Assembly (NCBI GenBank): GCA_017303655.1
Contig: JAFLCE010000024.1
Location: 1 to 44,195 of the forward strand
Length of the DNA: 44,195 bases
DNA from: Anaerolineae bacterium
GTDB lineage: Bacteria; Chloroflexota; Anaerolineae; Anaerolineales; Villigracilaceae
Direction: 5' to 3'
Made by a program: the position numbers and the translations under genes. Positions 31,486 through 41,200 of this stretch are shown in pieces. Position 1 is the stretch's first letter, and the number at the start of each line of letters is the position of its first letter. The notes below the pieces were generated by a model that was not told the origin of the DNA, did no database searches, and saw only the letters and a program-made list of their open reading frames with translations.

Positions 31486-33291
31486 CTACCCGATCAATTC
31501 TTCCAGGCGGTCAATGTAGCCTTCCATCACGGCAAAGGTCTCTTCAACGGCTTTGGGCGTGGTCAGATCTACACCGGCTTTATTAAGTACATCCAGTGGA
31601 TACGCCGACGAGCCCGATTTGAGGAAACCGAGATAATCTTCCGCTGCATTCGGTTCTCCACGCAGGATGCGGGCTGAAAGGGCATGCGCACCGGAAATAC
31701 CCGTGGCATATTGATATACATAATAATCCGCGAACAAGTGACTGAATGTAGACCACACCATGCCCACACGCGGACGGTCGATCTTCACTTTAGGACCAAA
31801 GCCTTCGGTGAAGAGGTCAGCCATCAGGTTCTGCATCGAGTCAGCGTTGAGCGGTTCGCCGCGTTCGGCGCGTTGATGAGTCTCCAACTCAAAGCGAGCA
31901 AGGGTGGGCATCTGGAAGAAGTAGCGGAAGAAGTTACCGCTCACGGCTTCTTCAATGAGCGAGATCAGGAAGTTCTTGTCTTTGATGGTCTTGAGCAGAT
32001 GTCCGCGCATCATGGCTTGGTTGAAGTTCGAAGCCACTTCTGCCACGAAGAGGGAATAGCCAGAGTATGCATACGGCTGATTCTTCCATGTGAGGTACGA
32101 ATGCATGGAGTGACCCAACTCATGCGCCAATGTGCTCATGCTGCCAATGTCATTTGTGTACGACATCATAATGAAAGGATGGGTGCTGGGCGAGCCGTAC
32201 GAGAAGGCGCCGTTCATCTTTCCGAGATTGGCAGTCGAATCGACCCAGCGGTCTTTGAGACAACCCTGACGCATGATTTCGACATATTCTTTTCCGAGCG
32301 GGGCGAGGCTTTCGCTGATGTAGTCCACAGCCTTTTCATAAGAGACCGGCACTTTTTTCTTGGCGATTGGTGCCCACATGTCGAAGTATTGAATATCCTT
32401 TAACTTCAACGCCTTGCGCTTGATCTCGAAGTAACGATGCCAGACTGGCAGTTTCTTTTTGAAGGTGTTGATCAGATTGTGAAAGACTTCTTCAGGGATG
32501 TTGTTATTGAACAGCGAAGCCGAAAGCGTGGTCTCAAATTTGCGGGCACGCATGTTGAAGACGTTTGCGCTGATGGATGAAGAAAGGTTGGTTGCTAGGG
32601 TGTTCTTGAATTCGACGTGCTTGTCGTGGTAACTTTCAAAAGCGCTTTGGCGCACTTTGCGGTCGGGGTGCTCAAGCAAAGTGGAATAATAGTTACTTTG
32701 AGTGACTTCGATTTTCTTGCCATTTTTGTCTTTAGCGGGGGGGAACTTAAAGTCCGCATTGACCAGCATACTGCTGCTGTTGGAAGGACCACTAAATGGG
32801 TCGGCTGCCATGCCCAAAATCTCTTCCACTTCTGCAGAACGAACATGTGCCTGCTGGCGGAAAAGATCATGGAAGGATTGGCGGTACGCTTCCAATTGGC
32901 TGTTGGATTTCATCCAGGTATCGAGCTGATCCCAGCCGATCTGCAATAGTTCAGGGTTGAGGAAGGCGATCGCGGCGAATACTTGACCAAACATACCTTG
33001 CGCCTTGCCTACCAAAGCACCAGATGCCTGATTGGCTGTATCAACCGCATAAGCGAATTGAGCATACATGAAAACGGTTTGTGCGCGTAGTGAAAGGTCT
33101 TCAATTGCTTTGATGCCCGAAAGCAGGCTTTCAGGGCTTTCACTTAACTTGCCTTCGAACTTCTTTACATTGGGAATGTCATCAATCACAGCCTTGAGTG
33201 CTGCATCCCACTCTTTGGTGGTTTTGAAGACACTTTCGGCATTCCATGTGTACTTCTTACTCACTTGCTTTCGGGCAGGGATCTTTGCCAT
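31486..33291 (-). CDS. pepF: Oligoendopeptidase F (M3B metallopeptidase)
   Basis: A 601-aa cytoplasmic peptidase. The zinc motif HELGH is near residue 388 (STLAHELGHSMHSYL), with the third ligand Glu downstream in the VAEVASNFNQAMM helix. The N-terminal helical region and the VNADFKFPPAKD and HPDRKVRQSAFESYHDKHVEFKN segments fit the PepF/M3 family (only key parts quoted). It trims peptides of about 7-17 residues. AAAAGGAAAA precedes the ATG. A palindromic intergenic element separates it from the CpXC gene. Confidence 0.93.
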   Translation of the reverse strand: MAKIPARKQVSKKYTWNAESVFKTTKEWDAALKAVIDDIPNVKKFEGKLSESPESLLSGIKAIEDLSLRAQTVFMYAQFAYAVDTANQASGALVGKAQGMFGQVFAAIAFLNPELLQIGWDQLDTWMKSNSQLEAYRQSFHDLFRQQAHVRSAEVEEILGMAADPFSGPSNSSSMLVNADFKFPPAKDKNGKKIEVTQSNYYSTLLEHPDRKVRQSAFESYHDKHVEFKNTLATNLSSSISANVFNMRARKFETTLSASLFNNNIPEEVFHNLINTFKKKLPVWHRYFEIKRKALKLKDIQYFDMWAPIAKKKVPVSYEKAVDYISESLAPLGKEYVEIMRQGCLKDRWVDSTANLGKMNGAFSYGSPSTHPFIMMSYTNDIGSMSTLAHELGHSMHSYLTWKNQPYAYSGYSLFVAEVASNFNQAMMRGHLLKTIKDKNFLISLIEEAVSGNFFRYFFQMPTLARFELETHQRAERGEPLNADSMQNLMADLFTEGFGPKVKIDRPRVGMVWSTFSHLFADYYVYQYATGISGAHALSARILRGEPNAAEDYLGFLKSGSSAYPLDVLNKAGVDLTTPKAVEETFAVMEGYIDRLEELIG

Positions 33292-33372
33292 TTGATTTTC
33301 CTTTTCTCTGAAAGATGTAGATATTTTACCTGTTCCCCTAATGCTTTGGGAGATTCTCTAGTGGGGATTTGG

Positions 33373-34947
33373 TCAACGCGGCAGAGAGAAACAAATTCGG
33401 GCACCAGAATCAGGCTTCGGCTTGGTGTTCGAGCCGCTGCTTCCCTCCGCCCAGATCCGCCCGCCGTGCGCTTCCACGATCGCGCGCGCCAGGTACAAGC
33501 CGAGCCCTGCGCCCTTCGTTTGTTTGACGGCGTTGGTCGAGCGGTAGAAACGGTCGAAGATATGTGGCAAGTCTTTAGCGTCGATGCCAGGACCTTCATC
33601 GCTTACACAAAGGACCACTTGTTCCGGCAGGATCGAGCCGCTGATCTTGATCTCACCTTCAGGCGCATATTTCAAGGCGTTCGAGACGAGGTTGGAAAGC
33701 ACCTGCTCGAGTCGGTTTTCATCGCCAAGGATGACGGGGAATTTTTCTGGGAAGTCAGTGAGGATTTTATGCTTGGGCGCTTGCGATGCAAAACGCTCGC
33801 TCACTCTTAACGCAAGGCTGGGGATGGCGACATCAGCTTGGTTCAAGCTGAGACCTCCCGCCTGTAAGCGCGAGGCATCTAATAGATCATCTATCATTTT
33901 CGATAAACGGTCTGCTTCTTCTTCAATAACTGCCAGTGAGTCGCTGATGGTGTGCTTGTCCCATTTAGCATCGGCGCGCCGTAGGGTGGAGGCGTATCCT
34001 TTAATAAGTGCCACCGGCGTGCGTAACTCATGACTAACGATAGAGATAAACGTAGCCTTCATCTCATCTGCGTCGCGGAAGTGTGTAATATCGCGCACAG
34101 CCACGATGACATTACGCAGTTTGCCTTCATCGGAGAGTAAGGGCGCATATGTAATGCCGACCGGCAACGTTGGCGGCAATGGACGTTTCAAGTCACCTTC
34201 TACATATAATGTGGCGTTGAGCGTAAGGGGCCAGCCATTGGCAACTGATTCTTCTAAGGTGCTGCCGTGCGGCTCTTTCTTCCATTGAACGATCTCACTG
34301 TGTGGTTTATTGGCGATCTCTTCGCGTGAGATACCATACATAGTGCTGAAGGCTTCATTACAACGTTCAATATTCATCTGCCCATCGAGGATGAGGATGC
34401 CGTCAGCAGCGGATTCGAGCAGGGCATCGAGTCGTTTTTTCTCATAAGTTACCTGCCCGTATAGCTGGGCATTAAAAACCGCAATGGCGGCCTGGTCTGC
34501 GAAGGATTGCAAAAGAATGCGGTCGTTGGGGGTGAATAGGTCTGGATAATTACGGAAGATAAAGATCACGCCAATAACTTGTCCATGTGTGGCAAGTGGC
34601 AGACCGGTTCCATTGAGTAAGCCCATACTGGCCGTATAGGTCAGTTCCTTTAACATGCGGTTGAGTTCGATTACATCCAACTCACGGACTTTTTCTTCTG
34701 CAAGCAATGGGGTTAAGTAAGAGAGAAATGCCGGGGCAATGCCATGTGCCGCAGCGACGCGCCAGCCGTCGGGTAGTTTGAGCGCGATGATGCCTGCCTG
34801 CCCAGCCAGCATTTCAATCGAAACGCGCAAGATACGCTCCATGAGCTTTTCCAGGTCAAGTTCCTGAGTAAGCAGACGTGAGATCTCCAACAGGTAATCT
34901 CGCTGGCGCACGCGAAAATCTGGCAGCATGGATGGGACGATGGACAT
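33373..34947 (-). CDS. Soluble GAF-PAS sensor histidine kinase
   Basis: A 524-aa protein without membrane segments. A GAF domain is at about 15-165 (LLEISRLLTQELDLEKLMERIL), a PAS domain at about 175-285 (LESAADGILILDGQMNIERCN), HisKA at about 298-360 with an intact H-box SHELRTPVALIKGY (His near 306), and HATPase_c to the end (N box LVSNALKYAPEG, G1 DEGPGID, F FDRFYRS, G2 GAGLGLYLA). It should autophosphorylate and pass phosphate to a response regulator, but none is adjacent. A TACAAT -10 ends 9 nt before the ATG without a Shine-Dalgarno site. It is divergent from the giant adhesin. Confidence 0.9.
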   Translation of the reverse strand: MSIVPSMLPDFRVRQRDYLLEISRLLTQELDLEKLMERILRVSIEMLAGQAGIIALKLPDGWRVAAAHGIAPAFLSYLTPLLAEEKVRELDVIELNRMLKELTYTASMGLLNGTGLPLATHGQVIGVIFIFRNYPDLFTPNDRILLQSFADQAAIAVFNAQLYGQVTYEKKRLDALLESAADGILILDGQMNIERCNEAFSTMYGISREEIANKPHSEIVQWKKEPHGSTLEESVANGWPLTLNATLYVEGDLKRPLPPTLPVGITYAPLLSDEGKLRNVIVAVRDITHFRDADEMKATFISIVSHELRTPVALIKGYASTLRRADAKWDKHTISDSLAVIEEEADRLSKMIDDLLDASRLQAGGLSLNQADVAIPSLALRVSERFASQAPKHKILTDFPEKFPVILGDENRLEQVLSNLVSNALKYAPEGEIKISGSILPEQVVLCVSDEGPGIDAKDLPHIFDRFYRSTNAVKQTKGAGLGLYLARAIVEAHGGRIWAEGSSGSNTKPKPDSGARICFSLPR

Positions 34948-34956
34948 GGTAAAAGG

Positions 34957-34962
34957 ATTGTA
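34957..34962 (-). promoter_or_regulatory. -10 box of the GAF-PAS kinase, near-leaderless
   Basis: TACAAT on the minus strand lies 9 nt upstream of the ATG at 34947. No convincing -35 box and no Shine-Dalgarno site. Confidence 0.4.
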
Positions 34963-35056
34963 TCACCCAGATTTCGCGGGATGTGTAAGAGAAATATAAT
35001 CAGGCAAAGTTGTCTAATTAACTTCCTGAAATTGACTTTTTTGTTAATTATTAGTG

Positions 35057-35088
35057 TTGACACCCTACTAATTACCTATACAATTAGT
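35057..35088 (+). promoter_or_regulatory. Promoter of the giant adhesin with a dyad between the boxes
   Basis: TTGACA (35057-35062), a 16-bp spacer and TACAAT (35079-35084). ACTAATT (35067-35073) and AATTAGT (35082-35088) form an inverted repeat across the spacer and -10, a possible operator. The leader would be about 175 nt. Confidence 0.6.
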
Positions 35089-35090
35089 GT

Positions 35091-35265
35091 ACGTTAAGTT
35101 TTTCTAATCGTTAATGGACTTATTTAACCCGCTACTGTTGATTTTGCCTGTTTTTTTATGCAGGTGTATTATGCATTATAGCGAAGACGGGTGAGCCGTC
35201 TTCGCTTATTAATTAAAGACACAGTGATGTACTGTGTACTTGTATTTTATTTTGAGGTGTTTTCC
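35091..35265 (+). other. Structured 5' leader of the giant adhesin
   Basis: This is the rest of the 318-bp gap between the kinase and adhesin genes. It contains a 10-bp perfect hairpin GCGAAGACGG / CCGTCTTCGC (35181-35205, 5-nt loop), a second hairpin ACACAGT / ACTGTGT (35219-35237) and the RBS GAGGTG (35254-35259). A 26-codon mini-ORF (ATG 35114, TGA 35192-35194) ends in the loop of the first hairpin, but lacks a Shine-Dalgarno site. I recognise no known riboswitch class. Confidence 0.5.
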
Positions 35266-38200
35266 ATGATCCGTTCCATTCGTTCGTTTTTGATGGCGTC
35301 GCTTCTGGCACTATCGCTGCTGGTTGGGCAGGTATCACCTGTTCGCGCTGCTTCACTTCCGGCAGAGATCAATAAACAATTCACGCCATTGCAGATCGAT
35401 GCGGGGGCTGTGTCTGTCATGCGGGTGACTATTTTTAACCCGAATATATTTGAGTTGACCAACGCCTCTTGGACGGACAACCTTGTTGGTGTTCAGCCTG
35501 GTTTATATATTGCCAACCCAGCTGGAATTGTTAATACCTGTGGCAGTGTTCTTGACGTAACCGCAATGCCTGGAACGACCAACCTGGCTTTGAGTAATGG
35601 AACCGTTCCTCCACAGTCTGGTTCCACGCCGGGTGAATGTTATGTTGAAGTAAATGTATCTTCTGTAACTCCGGGTAACTTGATCAATACTATTCCGGCG
35701 GGTAATCTTTCTTCTCAAGGGGATGATGGCGGCACCACTGTCAACATTACCAACACCACACCCGCCAGCGCTACGATCACTGTTACTCAGGTGTTGAACC
35801 CATCATTAAGCAAGCTTTTTGTTCCATCAACGATCTTTGTTGGCGAAAACAGTCAGTTGACCATTCGCCTTAATAATAACGATTCGGATACGAACCTTAC
35901 AGGCGCCAGCTATACAGATACCCTGCCTGCGGGTTTACAGATTGCCACGCCGAATGGCTTAACCGTCACAAACTGTGGACCCGGCACAGCAACGGCTCTA
36001 GCAGGTGGGACGGTTATTTCTTTATCAGGCGCAACGGTTACACCGGCTCAAGACTGTTTGGTACGAGTGAATGTCACGGGTGCTTCGGGTGCTTACCTGA
36101 TTGCGAATAGCACAGCGAATACAATTCCTGCGGGTCCCGGCGGACCGGGTTCGCTTCAAACCAATCAAGGTGTAACGAATACCACTCCTGCTCAAGGCGA
36201 GATTACTATTCAGCCGATAAGCGTGCAGAAAGCGTTTGCGCCTGATCCGGTCGATGCGGGTGATACGAGTATCTTAACCATTACACTGGAAAACCCGACA
36301 GGCGCTGCCTATACGGGCGTGGCTATCAATGATGATCTGACTACGATGGGGGCTGGGTTTACGATCGGCGGCGTACCGACAGCGAACACTTGTGGTTTTA
36401 CAGTCAATGCTCCTGTAGCCGGTACGCTTATTCAACTGACTAGCGGCACTATTCCCGCCAGTGTTACACCCCCCACGCCTCGTGGGACTTGTATTTTTTC
36501 GATCCCCGTACAAACTTCACTGACAAGTACGGGGGGGACATCTTCGAACAACACCATTCCTGCGAATACATTGACTGCCACTCAGCCGGTTACGAACTTT
36601 TTACCAGCTACGGACAATCTCACTGTAAATCGTGCTTTGGTGGGCACCAAGGCGTATTCGCCAACGAGTATGCTCCTTGGTGGAACAAGTCAAGTGACCA
36701 TCACGTTGACTAACCGCAGCAATACACCGATCACAGGCGTAACTTTTACCGATACTTTGGCAGCCAATTTGACGGTCTCGGGTACGCCGCTTACCCCACA
36801 ATGCGGTGGTGCGATCTCCAATGCTGCCAATTCAGTCACATTGACGGGCGGCACGATCCCCGCCAACGCAAATTGCACTATCGTATTTGATGTGACCAGT
36901 AATACAGTAGGCACTTACGATAATACCGTGGGTGCTAATACGATCAACAATGACCAAGGCATAGGGCATGCCTCATTTAATACAAACCCCGACCTGGTCG
37001 TTATTAATGCTGCCACCCTACCTGTGGGTCTGACCAAAGCGTTTCAAACGGATCCAATTGCGTTGGGACAGCCCACCCGGCTCCGCATCACGATCACAGC
37101 ACCCGTTGATACAAATTTGACAGGCCTAGATATTACAGATAACCTGCCTGCCGGGTTAGTGATTGTAGGTACGGCAAGTACGCCATCCGCCCCAGCCAAC
37201 CCAACAGATACCTGCACAGGAGCAAATGTCGTTGCTCCCATAAATGGAACTTCGATTAGCCTGACCGGGGCAAGTATTCTTGCAGGTGGAAACTGCACCA
37301 TAACTGTTTATGTAACTGCCACTACACCGGGTCTTTACACCAATACCATTCCTACAGGCGTTGGCGGTATTACTACCATTGAAGGGCGAACGAATATCAA
37401 CCCTGCTACTGATACGCTAACCGCAACTGGTATGACGACCTCCAAAGCATTTTACCCAGATTATGTTCAAGCGGGCGGGCGCTCTACGGTCACACTTACG
37501 CTATTTAACACGTCCAGTATTCCTATGACGAATATTTCGGTGACCGACACGATGCCGGGTACCGCAACCAATGGCGTCCGGGTTGCGGCGGTGCCGAATG
37601 CTATCACGACCTGTGGTGGTACTCTGACAGCCGCGCCGGGTTCAAATATAGTTACCCTTACGGGCGGCACGATCCCTGCCGGGTCGATTGCGACTCCGAG
37701 TTTATGTACGATCACCTTTGATGTGGTCGGCTTGGATAGCACCCCTGGAACGTCTAGCACTCAAACAAATACTCTGCCAGCAGTAGATGTCGATGCTTTT
37801 ATTGGCTCTACAGGGGTTGCCACGAACCCCGTTGCCGACTCGTCAGCAACGTTGAACATTCAAGATCTTAGCATGGGCGTGGTCAAGGGTTTTAATCCAG
37901 TGTTGGTATATGGCGGCGCTTATTCGACTATGAGTGTCGAGTTGATTAACCCCAATCTCAACGCGCCCCTGACGGGCATTGCATTTACCGATGATATGAC
38001 ATTGTTGGGTACAGGTATGCGCCTTGCCAACCCAGTCACCTTCGATGTTGGGACATGCGGCGGCGTATTAACAGGAAACCCGGGCGACACTTCCTTTTCG
38101 TTCAGTGGTGGATCTTTGGCTCCCACTACAACTTGTACATTGACCTTGCGAGTTGTCATGACGGTCAACGGAAACCTCACGAATCGGATTCCCGCTGGAA

Positions 38201-41200
38201 CGGTCACCACGTTTAATGGTGTCAGCAATCCCGACCCAACTGAAGCCTCCCTGACAAATTTGCCGGGTGTAAGTGTCAGCAAGAGTTTTAGCCCAGCACA
38301 GGTTCTGACAAATCAGCCCTCCACCTTGACCATCATAATATCGAATACAAGTAATGTTCCGGTGGTTAATATGGGTGTGGCAGATAACCTGCCAGGCACG
38401 CTTCCCGACGGCTTGGAAGTTGCCAACCCGGCAAATGAAACCAATACCTGCGGTGGCACCTTAACTGCGGTTCCTGGGGCGCAAACGATTCAATTGGTTG
38501 GTGGTGGGTTAACGGCTGTGGGTACTCCAGGCGCTATTTGTACGCTCACAGTGGATGTGATTAGTACCCGCCCTGGAGTCTATGTTAATACTATCCCTGC
38601 GGGCGCAATTACCTCTACGGGTGGTGTAACGAACAATGACCCAACAACTGATACGCTAACAGTCACCACGAACTACAGCCTCGGGAATCGAGTGTGGTAC
38701 GACACGAACAATAACGGATTGATCGATTTTGGAACCGAAGCGGGCATCCCCAATGTTCGGGTACAGCTCTTCAACGCAGCAGGCACCGAGATCAACGTCG
38801 GACCGGACGGCATCCTCGGGAACGGGGATGATGCGCCGGGCGGCATGCTGACAAATGCCACCGGTTATTATCGCTTCGACAACCTGCCAGCAGGAGATTA
38901 CACCGTTCGCATCCCGAACGACAACTTCACAGTAGGCGGCACGACCGATGCCTTGGTGGGGTATTGGAGCAGTGGTACGACTGTAGACGGCTCTGGTGTT
39001 CCGAGTGATGCTACCACCAACGACCCAGATACTGATGTGGATGACAGCGATGAGAATGGGCTTACAACCCTGAGCGGCAATGTGACCAACTTCGTCGCAT
39101 CTGCTACTGTGACATTGGGTCCCGGCTCTGTTGAACCATTGAATGAATCTGATCTCTCTGGCGGGCAAGGCGCAACAGACGGATATGCCAATATGACCGT
39201 GGATTTTGGCTTCTACCGCCAAACACTAGGCGATCTGGTTTTTGTAGATGTAGATGGCAGCGGTGCATTCAATGCAGGTGATACCCTGCTTCAGAATGCC
39301 TTGGTGCAGTTGTACTCCAGTAATGGCACCGAGATTATCACCGGCGCAGACGGCATCCGTGGAACAGCGGATGATGGTTTTGGTCCGGATGGAATTAGCG
39401 GCAATGGCGATGATGGTACGGGCGGCGTAACCACCGGCGCAGGCGGAACCTACTCCTTCAGCGGGCTTCCGCAAGGTGATTACATCGTACGCGTCACCCC
39501 GCCAGCAGGGTATTCCAGCACAGTTGATACTGCTGCGCCTGCTGACACGACGGACCCGGACACAAACACAGACAACAATGACAACGGTTCCGGGGCTGGG
39601 ACCGGACAGGTGAGTAGTGGTGTTGTAACTTTAACTCCCGGACAGGGAACCGGTGGTAGTGCAGGTGCGGCTAATAATGTTGTGACCCAAAGCAGCGGCA
39701 CGACCTCTGACCCGACCGTTGACTTTGGCTTTATTACTCCTGGATATAGTCTGGGTAATCGGGTCTGGTTTGATACTGACAATAGCAGCACGATCAATGG
39801 AACAGAAGTTGGCATTGACGGCGTGCGCGTCAATTTGTATCTGGATGATGGGACGACTCCCGGCGTATACGATGCAGGCGACACCTTTGTAGACTTCGAC
39901 ACAACCGCGACAGGCGGTTACTACCGCTTCGATAATCTGACTGCAAATGATTATGTGGTGGTGATTCCTGCTGATAACTTCCGAAATGTAGGCTTTGGTG
40001 ACACCGTAGCGGGCGATCCGCTCTCGGGTTACTTCAGCAGCGGTTCTACAATTAGCGTAGCCGGTGCAGTTAGCGATTCAACAGCCAACGACCCAGACAC
40101 TACCGCAACCGATAGTGACGAGAATGGTATCTCCACTCTAACAGGCAATACGATTAATTATGTTGCATCCTCTGCGGTGACGCTGGGACCTGGCGCAAGT
40201 GAACCCTCGGGTGAAACGGATCTTTCCGGTGGGCAGGGTGCTACAGATCTCCGTGCCAATATGACGGTCGATTTTGGCTTCTATCGTACTGAAATTGGTA
40301 ATCTTGTCTTCTCGGACGTAAATGGTGATGGCGACTATGATGCCGGAATCGACGGGTTGATCAGTGGCGCACAGGTGCAATTGTATTCCAGCAACGGAAC
40401 CGAGATCAACGTCGGATTAGACGGCATTCTCGGGACAAGTGACGATGCTGCCGGTGGTGTGACCACTGGCGTAACCGGAACCTACTTATTCAGCGGGCTA
40501 CCGCAAGGTGATTACATCGTGCGGGTTACCCCGCCTGCTGGCACCACCAGCACGGTCGATACCGCCGCGCCTGCTGATACAACCGACCCAGATACGAACA
40601 CAGATAACAATGACAATGGTTCTGGCACGGGTGCTGGGCAGGTGAGCAGCGGTATATTGACCATGACTCCCGGGCAAGGAACTGGCGGTAGCGTGGGTGC
40701 TGCAAATAATGTTGTGACAAACGGTACCGGCTCCACCACTGACCCGACTGTGGACTTTGGTTTCACACCGTTATATAGCCTGGGCAACCGCGTGTGGTAT
40801 GACACGAACAACAATGGATCGATCGATTTTGGTACCGAGTCCGGAATCAATGGCGTTCAGGTTAACTTATACCTGGATAATGGAACGACTCCTGGCGTGT
40901 ATGATGCAGGTGATACTTTTGTTGTTTCCGACATAACTGCCTCTGGTGGCTATTACCGCTTCGATAGCTTGAATGCGGGAAACTATGTAATTACCATTCC
41001 GGCAGATAACTTCCGTAACGTAGGAGTTGGCGATACTGTTGCAGGTGATCCATTGGCTGGATATTGGAGTAGCGGATCTACGATCAGCGCGGCAGGTGTA
41101 ATTAGCGACTCGACTTCAAACGACCCCGATACTACTGTTACAGATAGCGACGAAAACGGTATCTCAACTTTGACTGGTAATTCCACTAATTATGTAGCTT

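Noticed and set aside
35191-35265. Upstream start of the adhesin at 35191
   Set aside because: It lies in the hairpin loop, would put 25 residues before the signal peptide, and the ATG at 35266 has its own RBS.
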